Assembly: GCF_902499075.1 (NCBI RefSeq)
Contig: NZ_CABVPP010000012.1
Location: forward strand, 59,476 to 123,475
Length of the DNA: 64,000 nt
Reading direction: 5' to 3'
DNA from: Burkholderia pseudomultivorans
GTDB taxonomy: Bacteria > Pseudomonadota > Gammaproteobacteria > Burkholderiales > Burkholderiaceae
In this document: in pieces, positions 9,253 through 17,793 of the stretch
Layout of the letters: every line of letters starts with the position of its first letter
Numbering within the stretch: the first letter of the stretch is position 1
Position numbers and translations under genes: made by a program
Notes under the pieces: generated by a model
Databases searched by the model: none
The model's input: the letters and a program-made list of their open reading frames with translations, nothing else
Told to the model about the DNA's origin: nothing

Positions 9253-9870
9253 GTGCTGACGCTGGCTGTACTCTTTCTGCTGATCCTTCTGCTGAATCTC
9301 ATGCCGGCGTTCGCTCCGCCCACCTGGATGGCGATGTCGTGGGTCGGGTTCAACCTGCCGGACGGCAATCCGTTGATCTTTGCCATCGTGGCGGCAAGCG
9401 CGGCGACGACCGGCCGCGTCATTCTGGCGATCTTCGCGCGATCGCTCGTCCGCTCCGGCTGGATGCGGGATTCGGATCGCGAGAATATCGATGTCGCCTC
9501 ACGCTGGTTGCGAAAGCGCCGCACGCTCACCGCCGGCGCGTTCTTCTTCTATGCGTTAAGCCCGCTTCCGTCGAACTATCTGTTCATCGCGTACGGACTT
9601 TCCGATTTGCCGTTCAGGATCATTGCGGCGGCATTCTTTGTCGGCCGAGCAACCACCTACGCGATCTGGGCGCACCTCGGTCGCTTTGCATCGAACCGGT
9701 TGGACCTGGAATCCGGACTCGAAGGCAGTTACCTCGGCGGATTCTTCATCGTCACCCAACTGGTGCTGCTCGGGCTCGTGTTCATGTTGATGAAGCTCGA
9801 CTGGCTCGCATTCTTCAATGAACGCCGATTGACGTTCCGGCGCGGCCATCGTCCGCGGGGTCCCGAATGA
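9253..9870 (+). CDS. DedA/SNARE-associated-type membrane protein
   Basis: About 205 residues with some five hydrophobic segments (LTLAVLFLLILLLNLMP; LIFAIVAASAATTGRVIL; FFFYALSPLPSNYLFIAYG; IIAAAFFVGRATTYAIW; FIVTQLVLLGLVFMLM). The small-residue-rich AASAATTGR and FxxxLSPLPSNxxFIAYG stretches fit the VTT/DedA superfamily, proteins linked to lipid or undecaprenyl-phosphate flipping and envelope homeostasis. GTG at 9253 has GGAG eight bases upstream and lies after the predicted transcript start. An earlier in-frame TTG at 9217 would fall within the -10 hexamer and is therefore rejected. Confidence 0.7.
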   Translation: MLTLAVLFLLILLLNLMPAFAPPTWMAMSWVGFNLPDGNPLIFAIVAASAATTGRVILAIFARSLVRSGWMRDSDRENIDVASRWLRKRRTLTAGAFFFYALSPLPSNYLFIAYGLSDLPFRIIAAAFFVGRATTYAIWAHLGRFASNRLDLESGLEGSYLGGFFIVTQLVLLGLVFMLMKLDWLAFFNERRLTFRRGHRPRGPE

Positions 9871-9920
9871 CACCGGCATGCGTGACGTGTCGAACGGCCG
9901 CGTCGTTTGACTGATGCTTC

Positions 9921-10830
9921 CTATCGGCCGCGAATCCCGGACGTGACCTCTACGACACGTTCCCGCTGGCGCGGGGCGACGTGCTTCATCGCGCGAGCAC
10001 GCGCATCCACGGCGATGTCGTGCCCTTGCCCAACCGTGAAATCGACGTCGATGTCGGGATGCACGTCCACGAGGATCAGGTCGCCGGCCTTGCGCGTGCG
10101 CAGGTCGTGCACGTCCGGCACACCCCACGTCGCGATCAGCATCGCGCGAATCGCCTGTACGTCTTCGGCATCGGCCGCTCGATTCATCAGATCATGCAAT
10201 GCGTCCCAGCCCAACGTGGCACCCTTTTCACGATCATCCCGCCGACGATCAGTGCACCGACAGGATGGAGCAGCGGGTAACCGAACAGGTTGCTGACGAT
10301 GCCGCAGACCACCGCGAGAGACGATGCGGCATTCGAACGTGCAGACCATACGTTGGCCACCAGCATGCTCGATTTCACGCGTGTCGCCACGGCAAGCATG
10401 TACCGGAACGGGCATTCCCTCGCGGCGAGCGCCACGAGCGCTACCCATAGCGCCGCGACGTGGACGCGCGCGATCGTCTCCAGATGCTCGAGTTTCTGGA
10501 TGGCGGACCGGAGCATGACGACGCCGGCCAGCAGCATGGTTGCAGCGAGCCCAAGCGATGCGTCGGTTTCGACGCGCTGATGGCCGTAAGTATGCTTTTC
10601 GTCGACAGGCTTTCGGCTGTGGTGGCGGGCCAGCAGCACGACGAAATCCGCGGTCAGGTCTGACAACGAATGAATACCGTCCGACACGGGCCCCTGCGAT
10701 CGGGACAAGATGCCGATCACGACCTCGCCGATGATCAGCAGGGGTTGCCGGCGACGTTCACCCAAGTGCTTCGGGGGTTGCGGCGGCCATCGCGGGTGTT
10801 GCTTCGGCGATGGTTTCCGAAACGATGTCG
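9921..10830 (-). pseudogene. Cation diffusion facilitator transporter, multiply frameshifted
   Basis: Minus-strand frames together spell a CDF-family transporter. The N-terminus (STWVNV) is in one frame near 10750. The core follows from about 10735 to 10230 (PLLIIGEVVIGILSRSQG, DGIHSLSDLTADFVVLLA, YGHQRVETDASLGLAATM, LHPVGALIVGGM). The cytoplasmic end is in another frame from about 10225 to 9921 (WDALHDLMNRAADAEDVQAI ... VDVHPDIDV). Two frameshifts, near 10740 and 10225, break it. HSLSD and HP-type metal motifs remain. The intact protein would export divalent metals by proton antiport. It is probably non-functional here. Confidence 0.7.
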
Positions 10831-10882
10831 GGTTTGGTTGGCATCACGATTCAGGTCACCTTCCAGGAGGGAGGATCGGTGA

Positions 10883-11104
10883 GCCCGGGAAGTCGCCGGC
10901 GCGCAGCCGCGCCAGCCCGCGAGCGATCCCGCCGTCGAGTGGGGCTGCACGCTGTACGGCAGCCAACTGATGACGCCTGCCGACCGAATCGAATACCACG
11001 CACGCATGCTCGCCGCGAAATCCCATGCCGAGCGCGAGAAAATTCGCGCGGAGCACCACGCCGAGATGCAGAAGCGCGAAGGCGCGCGGCATCAAGCTGC
11101 CTGA
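10883..11104 (+). pseudogene. Remnant of a small basic periplasmic-type protein
   Basis: The frame ending in TGA at 11102-11104 reads LYGSQLMTPADRIEYHARM, then LAAKSHAEREKIRAEHHAEMQ. This resembles the C-terminal part of a small exported protein seen in Burkholderiales with an LMTPxExxEYRAxM pattern. No start codon or signal peptide is found upstream; the frame is closed by TGA at 10880-10882. It is therefore either a 5' truncated relic or a gene started by an unusual codon. Function is unknown. Confidence 0.4.
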
Positions 11105-11302
11105 CGTTCCCCTCATGAAACGCATGCATCGCAGACAAGGCATGGGGCCGGGCTACGTGCACGGCCAGCCTGGCGGCCCCGCAAGCGGCGCTGCCGGCCG
11201 GTAGTCGCACGATACGGCGTGTTCGGTGACGAACCCGCCATGGCGGCCGCGTTCGACCGTTCCCGCGACTCGTACAGCCTGATCGGTGAGGGACATGATC
11301 GA

Positions 11303-12691
11303 CTAGCGCGCGGCCGCACCGGCTTCATTGGCAGCCGGCCACGAAATGGTCACGCGCAATCCGCCAAACGCGGGCGATCGATCCACCTGGATGTCGGCCA
11401 CGTGCGCCGCTGCGATCCGCCGTACGATCGACCAGCCGAGGCCGCTTCCGCTCGGTCGGGTGCCGGCAGGCCGAAAGAAGCGTTCGCCCAGTCGGTGCAG
11501 ATCGTCGTCGCCGATGCCCGGGCCGCTGTCTTCGACACGCAGCACGGTGCGGCCGTCCCGTTGGCCAACCGAAACGGCTATGCGCGCCAGCGGCGGGCTG
11601 TAGCGAATCGCGTTGTCGACCAGATTGCGCACCATTGCCGCGAGCAAGGCTTCGTTGCCGCCGACGATACATGGCGATGGCGCATCGAGTTCCAGCTTCT
11701 GCTGCCTCCCGATCGACCGTGGCGCGGCCTCGGCGACCCCCCCTTTCGCCACGGCCGATACATCGACCGGCGCGCGGTCCGCCAGTGCACCCGAATCGAG
11801 ACGGGAAAGCAACAGGAGCTGGTCCACCAGACGCGCCGCGCGATCGCATCCTTCGAGAACGCCCCGCAACGCGTGCAGGCGTCGCTCGTCATCGCGCTCG
11901 GCCAATGCGACCTGCGCTTGTGCCTTGACAGCCGCGATCGGCGTGCGCAACTCGTGCGCGGCATCGGCCGTGAATCGGCGCTCCGCGTCCATCACGGCGC
12001 GGATCCGCGCGAAAAGGCCGTTCAGCGCATCCAGCATCGGCCGCATCTCGAGCGGCGTCCGCTCCAGCCGAATCGTATCGAGCGCCTGCGGATTCCGCTT
12101 CGCCAGCGCTCGCCCGAAGTCGCGCAGCGGTGCCGTGCCGCGGCGAACCGCCCAGCCGATGGCCAGCACCAGCAACGGCAACGCAGCCGCCATTGGCCAG
12201 AACGCGCTGCGCATCACGCCGCCGAGGATCGATTTGCGAGAATCGATTCGTTCACCGACGAACACCTGAACGTCGTCGCGCATCCCGTGCACCACAAATA
12301 CCCGCCATGCATTCCCGTCGATTACGACGGTCCAGAAGCCGGAAGCCCGATCGCGCCCGGTCAACTCCGGCGCCACCATCGGCCTGGACGGCGCGTTTTC
12401 GGAATGCAGGCCGAGCCGGCCTTCATGGAATACCTGAAAGGCCACGCGGGGCCCGTATGGATGCAGGATCGGCGCGTCGATCGCATTGTCGTCGTCGTCC
12501 GGCCCGCGTGCCTGCTGCGCGACAAGCAGTGCCGCCGCCTGCGCGAGGTGCCCGTCGAGCAACCGGTCGATCTCGCGCCGCGCATCGAGCCAGGTCAGCA
12601 TCAGCGTCGATAGCCAGACACCGAGGACCACTGCCGGCACGAGCGTCAGCAGCCGACCATGCAGCGAGCGCGCGGGCAGCACGGCTCTCAT
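11303..12691 (-). CDS. Sensor histidine kinase, QseC/OmpR-partner type
   Basis: 462 residues: membrane segment at about 14-34, periplasmic loop of some 130 residues, second membrane segment near 170-188, HAMP-like linker, then the dimerisation helix with the phosphorylated histidine in FTADAAHELRTPIAAVKAQAQ, and an ATPase domain with LVDNAIRYSP (N box), VEDSGPGIGDDD (G1) and GSGLGWSIV (G2). It overlaps the response-regulator gene by four bases (12688-12691), so the two are translationally coupled. It is the last gene of the cytochrome operon and probably senses a redox or electron-acceptor signal. The actual signal is not visible. Confidence 0.92.
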   Translation of the reverse strand: MRAVLPARSLHGRLLTLVPAVVLGVWLSTLMLTWLDARREIDRLLDGHLAQAAALLVAQQARGPDDDDNAIDAPILHPYGPRVAFQVFHEGRLGLHSENAPSRPMVAPELTGRDRASGFWTVVIDGNAWRVFVVHGMRDDVQVFVGERIDSRKSILGGVMRSAFWPMAAALPLLVLAIGWAVRRGTAPLRDFGRALAKRNPQALDTIRLERTPLEMRPMLDALNGLFARIRAVMDAERRFTADAAHELRTPIAAVKAQAQVALAERDDERRLHALRGVLEGCDRAARLVDQLLLLSRLDSGALADRAPVDVSAVAKGGVAEAAPRSIGRQQKLELDAPSPCIVGGNEALLAAMVRNLVDNAIRYSPPLARIAVSVGQRDGRTVLRVEDSGPGIGDDDLHRLGERFFRPAGTRPSGSGLGWSIVRRIAAAHVADIQVDRSPAFGGLRVTISWPAANEAGAAAR

Positions 12692-13353
12692 GCAGCGTCC
12701 CGCATCAGCACGTACCCCACGCCGCGCACCGTCCGGATCAGCTCGCTGCCGAGCTTCGCACGCAAGCGATGGACGTGCACCTCGACGGCATTGCTCTCCA
12801 CCTCCTGCCCCCAGCTGTACAGATACAGCTCGATCTGCTCGCGCGACAGGACCCGGCCGGCATTCAGCATCAGGATGTGCAGCAGGTCGAACTCGCGCGT
12901 GGATAGCGCGACGGCCACGCCGGCGCGGCGCGCGGTGCGCGATGCGGGTTCCAGCTCGACGTCCTGGGCCTGAAGCCGCTCGGTCGGCCGGCCGTGGGCG
13001 CGCCGGACCAGCGCGCGCAGGCGCGCGCCGAGCTCGTACAGGTCGACGGGTTTGATCACGTAGTCGTCGGCGCCCACGTCGAGCGCCCTGATGCGGTCGG
13101 GCACGGCATCGCGAGCAGTCAGGATAAGAATCGGCAACGCCATGCCGTCGCGACGAATGCGCTGCAGGACATCCATGCCATCCACGAGCGGCAACCCGAG
13201 ATCGAGGATCGCCGCGGCATGGGCATGCGCGCGCAGTTCGCGCTGGGCAGCGTCGCCGTCGCGCACCCAGTCGACCTGGAATCCTTGCTGGCGCAATCCG
13301 GCGCGGATCCCGTCGCCGAGCAGGATGTCGTCTTCAACGAGCAGGATGCGCAC
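12688..13353 (-). CDS. Response regulator, OmpR/QseB type
   Basis: 221 residues. The receiver domain starts MRILLVEDD (acidic pocket), with the phosphorylation site in AAILDLGLPLVDGMD and the switch lysine in DDYVIKPVDLYEL. The C-terminal winged helix includes LSTREFDLLHILMLNAGRV and AVEVHVHRLRAKLG then IRTVRGVGYVLM. The start is a GTG at 13353. It lies 25 bases after the cytochrome b561 gene and overlaps the kinase gene. The pair probably regulates the cytochrome genes in front of it, as in shp-dhc-cytb clusters of other proteobacteria. Confidence 0.92.
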   Translation of the reverse strand: MRILLVEDDILLGDGIRAGLRQQGFQVDWVRDGDAAQRELRAHAHAAAILDLGLPLVDGMDVLQRIRRDGMALPILILTARDAVPDRIRALDVGADDYVIKPVDLYELGARLRALVRRAHGRPTERLQAQDVELEPASRTARRAGVAVALSTREFDLLHILMLNAGRVLSREQIELYLYSWGQEVESNAVEVHVHRLRAKLGSELIRTVRGVGYVLMRDAA

Positions 13354-13377
13354 GTTCGAGCACTCCGTCCTGGGCCG

Positions 13378-14115
13378 TCAATCGTCATCCCGGCCCGCCC
13401 CGTTCGCGGCGCGGCCGGTGTCCGTCGCAACGGGCCGGTCTGCCAGAGCCGGCTGCGGCGCCGCATGCCACTGCGTCCACCACCAGCCGATCGCCGCCGC
13501 CGTCATGACGACTGCAATTCGCCACCGGGCACGTCGGATGCCATCGATCGGCGCACCGCGCTTGTAGCCGGTCACCATCGCCCGGGCCAGGTTCTCCCGA
13601 TGCACGACACTGCTGACGAGTACGGCGGCGACATGTACCGCAACGAGCGCGAGCATCACGTTGGCAGCGCCTTCATGGAGATCGCCGAACGATTCGCCGT
13701 TTCCGTTGTACGCCGCCCAGCCGGTTATCCCGGTGACGACGGTCATCGCCAGCATGGCGACGATCGCGACCGCGCCGGCCGGATTGTGGCCGACATGGTG
13801 CTCCGGCCGGCCTTTCGCGAGGCTCAGCACGTAGCGGAAAACGGCCGCCGGCGAACGCACGAACGACGAGAACCGCGCATGACGCGTGCCGGCCACACCC
13901 CATACGACGCGAAACGCGACGAGCGCCAACATCGTGTACCCGAACGCGGTATGCATCAGCCTCCACCGCTCGCTCTCGGCGGTCAGCCACGCGCCGGCAA
14001 ACGCAACGACCGTCAGCCAGTGGAATGCACGAATCGGAGCGTCCCAGACAAGTATCCGTGCGGGACGCGAGCACGCCGGTTCACCGGGAGCTCGGGATGC
14101 GGACGAATCGTTCAT
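13378..14115 (-). CDS. Cytochrome b561-type membrane protein
   Basis: 245 residues with four hydrophobic helices and the b561/hydrogenase-cytochrome-b pattern: VWDAPIRAFHWLTVVAF (first haem histidine), MHTAFGYTMLALVAFRVVWG, GITGWAAYNG, and LHEGAANVMLALVAVHVAAV. It would take electrons from the quinol pool and pass them to periplasmic cytochromes. The gene overlaps the diheme cytochrome c gene by 35 bases, so the two are coupled. The C-terminus beyond the last helix is a soluble tail. Confidence 0.88.
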   Translation of the reverse strand: MNDSSASRAPGEPACSRPARILVWDAPIRAFHWLTVVAFAGAWLTAESERWRLMHTAFGYTMLALVAFRVVWGVAGTRHARFSSFVRSPAAVFRYVLSLAKGRPEHHVGHNPAGAVAIVAMLAMTVVTGITGWAAYNGNGESFGDLHEGAANVMLALVAVHVAAVLVSSVVHRENLARAMVTGYKRGAPIDGIRRARWRIAVVMTAAAIGWWWTQWHAAPQPALADRPVATDTGRAANGAGRDDD

Positions 14116-14602
14116 CGAAATTTCCTTTGTCTGCTTGCGTATGACATGCGGCGCAATTCGACGGCCGCTTTACCGCCGGGCTGCGCCACACGGACGCGGG
14201 AACCTCGTCGTGCGTGGCGGCAAACCATGCCGATCGGGTGATCCGGTCTTCCGGCGGACGGCGCGCCGCGGCGCCGGTCGCCGCATGTGCCGTGAGCCAG
14301 GTTTCCAGTTGTCCGATGGTTGTCGGGTCCAGCGTCGCATCGGTGCCGAAGTGGCGATCGAGACCGTTCAGGATGCGGCGCCACGACTCGGCGGGCAGCG
14401 CGCCGGGCGGATACGCGACATGGCAGGTTGCGCACTCCTGCTTGTACTTGGGGAGCAACGGAATCGAGATGCCCCGCGTTTCGTCCTCAGCCATTGCCGC
14501 GCGCGGCAGCAGCGACAACAGCAACATCGAGATCACGCTCGCCCGCACATGTCGCGGCGGCGCGATCCGGCGCAGAAAGGGAGTCGAATCGGCGTTGTTC
14601 AT
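14081..14602 (-). CDS. Diheme cytochrome c (DHC)
   Basis: 173 residues with an export signal (VISMLLLSLLPRAAMA) and two haem-binding sites: CATCH in KYKQECATCHVAYPPGALP and CAACH in RPSNCAACHTQADKGNF. The pattern PAESWRRILNGLDRHFG-TDATL is typical of the DHC family, the redox partner of sphaeroides haem protein (SHP). It would act in the periplasm between cytochrome b561 and SHP. It lies 12 bases after the SHP-like gene and overlaps the b561 gene, all in one operon. Confidence 0.88.
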   Translation of the reverse strand: MNNADSTPFLRRIAPPRHVRASVISMLLLSLLPRAAMAEDETRGISIPLLPKYKQECATCHVAYPPGALPAESWRRILNGLDRHFGTDATLDPTTIGQLETWLTAHAATGAAARRPPEDRITRSAWFAATHDEVPASVWRSPAVKRPSNCAACHTQADKGNFDERFVRIPSSR

Positions 14603-14614
14603 GATCGTTCGTCG

Positions 14615-15031
14615 TCAGGGTTTCAGGCTCATGAGCCAGCTCAGGACATCCGCCTTCTCGGCTGCCGAGCATTCACGCCCGACGACGTCCTTGCAGTTTC
14701 TGCGGAACCATTTTTCGGTCCGCGCCGCGTCCGTAAACCGCGCGGGATTGAACGCGGGCGCGAGCGGTTCGATGGTCTTGCCGGTGACGACGTGCCGGCC
14801 CGGGCCGGTCGGCGTGCTTCCATGACAGCTTGCGCAACTCCACTCGCGGCCATGCCGGGACGTGAAGAACCGCTGTCCTCGCGCGGGCGCGGCGCTCGTG
14901 CCTGCCTGCGTCGTGTAGCCTTCGAGCAGCCCGGCAGGTGTTTCGGCACGGGCACACGCGACGCCGGCAAACAGCATCGATACAGAAAGGCACGGACCAA
15001 GAATCGCGTGACTGGAACGGGATATCCGCAT
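14615..15031 (-). CDS. SHP-like monohaem cytochrome c (DUF1924)
   Basis: About 138 residues: signal peptide ending near ACARA, haem site CASCH in HGREWSCASCHGSTPTGPG, and the DUF1924 pattern IEPLAPAFNPARFTDAARTEKWFRRN-C with further cysteines at CKDVVGREC. Sphaeroides haem protein belongs to this family; it binds oxygen or NO at a haem with an unusual asparagine ligand. ATG at 15031 is chosen because AGGAGA lies six bases before it; an upstream in-frame ATG at 15058 lacks this. It is first in an operon with DHC, b561 and a two-component pair, behind an FNR-type box. Confidence 0.82.
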   Translation of the reverse strand: MRISRSSHAILGPCLSVSMLFAGVACARAETPAGLLEGYTTQAGTSAAPARGQRFFTSRHGREWSCASCHGSTPTGPGRHVVTGKTIEPLAPAFNPARFTDAARTEKWFRRNCKDVVGRECSAAEKADVLSWLMSLKP

Positions 15032-15216
15032 CGTGTTTCTCCTGGGCGATGCGTTCATGTTCGTGCCGGTTCCTTACCGCATTCTTAAGGTTCTGGCGTC
15101 CGGCGGTCGGCGTGCTCATGCCTATGCGCGAAACGACGCGTGAGTCACCGCCGAAGACGTGGCGCACGAATGCCGTTGTGCTCGAAATCAGGATCACGCC
15201 GCCCGATCGATCGGAC

Positions 15217-15230
15217 TTGACTCAAATCAA
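15217..15230 (-). promoter_or_regulatory. FNR-type box for the cytochrome operon
   Basis: TTGAC-TCAA-ATCAA, identical to the box at 18396-18409. On the minus strand a GATCCT hexamer sits 21 bases downstream (15190-15195), pointing to the SHP gene with a leader of about 150 bases. Confidence 0.7.
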
Positions 15231-15296
15231 GCCAGTGGGGGAGGGAGAACGCATCCACGAATGATCCGAGTACGGTTGCCCTCGCGCGGCACAAGC

Positions 15297-17654
15297 TCAG
15301 TACAACAAAAACGCCGCGCGCTCGCGCGCGAACGCGGCATTTTGTGCATCGACGACACGTTCGATCTCTCCAATCGACCGCCCCGCCTCCAGCATGTCCG
15401 CCACCTCGCGCGAGCCGACCGATGCACGGATCGCATCGATCCGAAACCGCGCCGGATAACGCCGGTGCAGCGCCAGGGCGAGTGCCAGCCCGATTTCGCC
15501 CGGCCGCGCCTTGCCGGCGGGCAGTTCGATGCGCACGCCTTCGCACACCATGCCGTGATAAGGCCCTTCCGCCGGGACGAAGCGAACCGGTGAGAACGTC
15601 GCGGCCAGCCGCATCGCGCGAAGATCGTCCGCGAGGATGCGCCCGTCGATCCAAGGCGCGCCGACCACGCCGAATGGCGTCTCTGTGCCGCGCCCGACAC
15701 TGACCGCCGCGCCCTCGATGAGCCCCGTTTCCGGGTACAGCGACAACGCGGCGGCATCGCGCAGGTTCGGCGATGGCGGCACCCAGCCGAGTCCGGTATC
15801 GCCGAAGCGCATCGTGCGCACGTAGTTCGCCATCGGCACCACGGTCAGCGCCGCGCCGATATGAAGGCGGTCGTTGAACAGCCGCGCCAGTTCGCCGAGC
15901 GTCATGCCGGGCTGGAGCGGCAACTGGTAATAACCGGTGAAGGTGGCCGGTCCGGCATCGGCCACGGGGCCGCCGAATACATCGCCGCCCAGCGGATCCG
16001 GGCGGTCGAGCACGAGCACCGGGCGATGCGCGGCGGCGCCGGCTTCGAGCGCGTAACCGAGGGTGGCCAGGTACGTGAAGAAGCGTACGCCTGCGTCCTG
16101 CAGATCGAGCACCAGCACGTCGACATCGGCGAGCAGCGCGGGTGCGATGCGGCGGCGGTCGCCGTACAGGCTGTGAATGACCACACCGGTCGCGGCGTCG
16201 ACCGTGTCGCCGAACGTCTCGTCGACGTCGGTGCCGAGCCCATGCTCGGGTGCGAACAGCGCGACGAGCCGCGCGCCCGGCGCCTGTGCGAGCAGGTCGA
16301 TCGTGCGCCGGCCGAACCGGTCGAAGCCGCTGCGGTTCGTGACGAGCGCAATGCGCTTGCCAGCGACGGCCGCGAAGCCGCGCGCAGCAAGCACGGCGAT
16401 GCCGGCCAGCACCGGCCCGCGCGATACCGGCAACCGGGCGACCTGCGCAACGGCCGTCGCCATCTCGGGCACGCGCGTCGCAATCCGCGACGACGTCACG
16501 GGCGCGGCCTCGCTCGATACGATGCCGAGCACGAGCGAGCGCAATGGCATTGCCGTGCCGGTTTCGTCGGGATACAGCCGGCTCGTGAGCACGATCGCAA
16601 AGCGGCGCGTCACGGGATCGATCCATAGCGCCGTGCCCGTGTAGCCGAGGTGTTGCAGTGCGCCGACCGGCGGCAGCCGGTAGCGGTTCGCGACAAGCGG
16701 CGGCCCGACCGCCCAGCCTGGCGTGTGCAGGTCGCCTTCCGCGTCGAGCGTGGCCGGCGTCTCGAGCGCGGCGACGCTGCGGCGCGCCAGCACACGCACC
16801 GGGCCGAGCGCGCCGCCGTTCAGCAGCATGCGCGCGAAGCGCGCCAGATCGTCCGCACTCGCGAACAGGCCCGCATTGCCGGCGACGCCGCCCATCGCGG
16901 CCGCGACCGGATCGTGGACGCTCCCCCGGAGCAGATGGCCATCGCGAGCGGTGGTGGGCGCCACGCGTGCGAACAGCGACGCCGGTGGCCGGAACGCGGT
17001 GCTCGCCATCCCGAGCGGCGCGAACACATGTGCGGCGCACCATGCGTCGAGCGGCCGGTGCGACACGCGCTCGACGATCTTGCCAAGCACCACGTAATTG
17101 ACGTCGCTGTAGCGCACCTGTGTGCCGGCCAGCGCGCCGGGTGTCATCGCGACGATGTCGGCCAGCACGGCGGCACGGCTGCGCAGCGCGCGGGACGACG
17201 ACACCCCGGCCGGCAATCCCGATACATGTGCAAGCAACTGGCGGATCGTGATGCCGGCCTTGCCGTGCGCACCGAACGCGGGCCAGTAGCGCGCGGCCGG
17301 CGCGTCGAGGCTCAGCATGCCCCGCTCCGCGAGCTGCATGATCGCGACCGCCGTTGCCACCGGCTTCGTCAGCGACGCAAGATCGAAGACGGTATCGACC
17401 GTCATCGCCTCGACGTGCTCGCCCGTCACGCGCTGGCCGCGCGCGACGCGCACCCGCACGCCGTCGGCGTCGCCCGTCACGACCACCGCGCCGGCAAGAT
17501 GGCCGTCGGCGATCTCGGCGGCGATCGCCCCATCGATCGCGGCGGCCTGCTGCGGCGCCATGGCCGCGTCGGCATCCGCTCGCGCACCCGCCGATGCAAG
17601 CGCGAACACCAGCGCGGCGGCCCAGAGACATCGTAGCGATCGAGCGTGTTCCAC
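15297..17654 (-). CDS. Beta-lactamase-fold (AmiE-like) enzyme fused to a NamZ/DUF1343 exo-muramidase
   Basis: 785 residues. A signal peptide (LWAAALVFALASAGARA) is followed by a serine beta-lactamase-fold domain at about 35-390, with S94-x-x-K97 in LASLTKPVAT, Y182 in RYSDVNYVV and HLGYTGTALW. The second half, about 405-785, is DUF1343: KRIALVTNRSGFD, FAPEHGLG, VLVLDLQDAGVRFFTY, LDRPDPLGG, TGYYQLPLQPGMTLGE. NamZ of this family removes MurNAc from the ends of peptidoglycan, and AmiE-type proteins trim its peptide. The fusion suggests combined wall turnover in the periplasm. It starts with GTG at 17654, downstream of the 17794-18267 gene. Confidence 0.85.
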   Translation of the reverse strand: MEHARSLRCLWAAALVFALASAGARADADAAMAPQQAAAIDGAIAAEIADGHLAGAVVVTGDADGVRVRVARGQRVTGEHVEAMTVDTVFDLASLTKPVATAVAIMQLAERGMLSLDAPAARYWPAFGAHGKAGITIRQLLAHVSGLPAGVSSSRALRSRAAVLADIVAMTPGALAGTQVRYSDVNYVVLGKIVERVSHRPLDAWCAAHVFAPLGMASTAFRPPASLFARVAPTTARDGHLLRGSVHDPVAAAMGGVAGNAGLFASADDLARFARMLLNGGALGPVRVLARRSVAALETPATLDAEGDLHTPGWAVGPPLVANRYRLPPVGALQHLGYTGTALWIDPVTRRFAIVLTSRLYPDETGTAMPLRSLVLGIVSSEAAPVTSSRIATRVPEMATAVAQVARLPVSRGPVLAGIAVLAARGFAAVAGKRIALVTNRSGFDRFGRRTIDLLAQAPGARLVALFAPEHGLGTDVDETFGDTVDAATGVVIHSLYGDRRRIAPALLADVDVLVLDLQDAGVRFFTYLATLGYALEAGAAAHRPVLVLDRPDPLGGDVFGGPVADAGPATFTGYYQLPLQPGMTLGELARLFNDRLHIGAALTVVPMANYVRTMRFGDTGLGWVPPSPNLRDAAALSLYPETGLIEGAAVSVGRGTETPFGVVGAPWIDGRILADDLRAMRLAATFSPVRFVPAEGPYHGMVCEGVRIELPAGKARPGEIGLALALALHRRYPARFRIDAIRASVGSREVADMLEAGRSIGEIERVVDAQNAAFARERAAFLLY

Positions 17655-17741
17655 CGTAGCCCTTCCTTCGTGCCGGCAGCATCCGCGGTGTCGACCTGCG
17701 AACGGATGTCCGCCGCGTCGATGGCATCAAGATCCGCGACG
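17627..17741 (-). pseudogene. 3' fragment of a second glycoside-hydrolase-like gene
   Basis: In one minus-strand frame this segment reads AIDAADIRSQVDTADAAGT then LRWNTLDRYD, a clear counterpart of FDADEIRAQVDAADAAGT then MLWNPRNRYD at the C-terminus of the gene ending at 19461. The DNA is also similar (compare 17629-17728 with 19483-19582). It looks like the worn end of a duplicated copy. The GTG start of the AmiE-NamZ fusion lies inside it, in another frame. Confidence 0.6.
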
Positions 17742-17793
17742 GCCGCGGCATCGTCGGGTCGGCGACGTTCACCGGTCATGATCGAACGTGCGG

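Noticed and set aside
15145-17772. Long antisense and alternate-frame open frames opposite the NamZ fusion
   Set aside because: They are Arg/Ala/Gly-rich shadows of the real gene, without motifs; the true frame shows clear domains.
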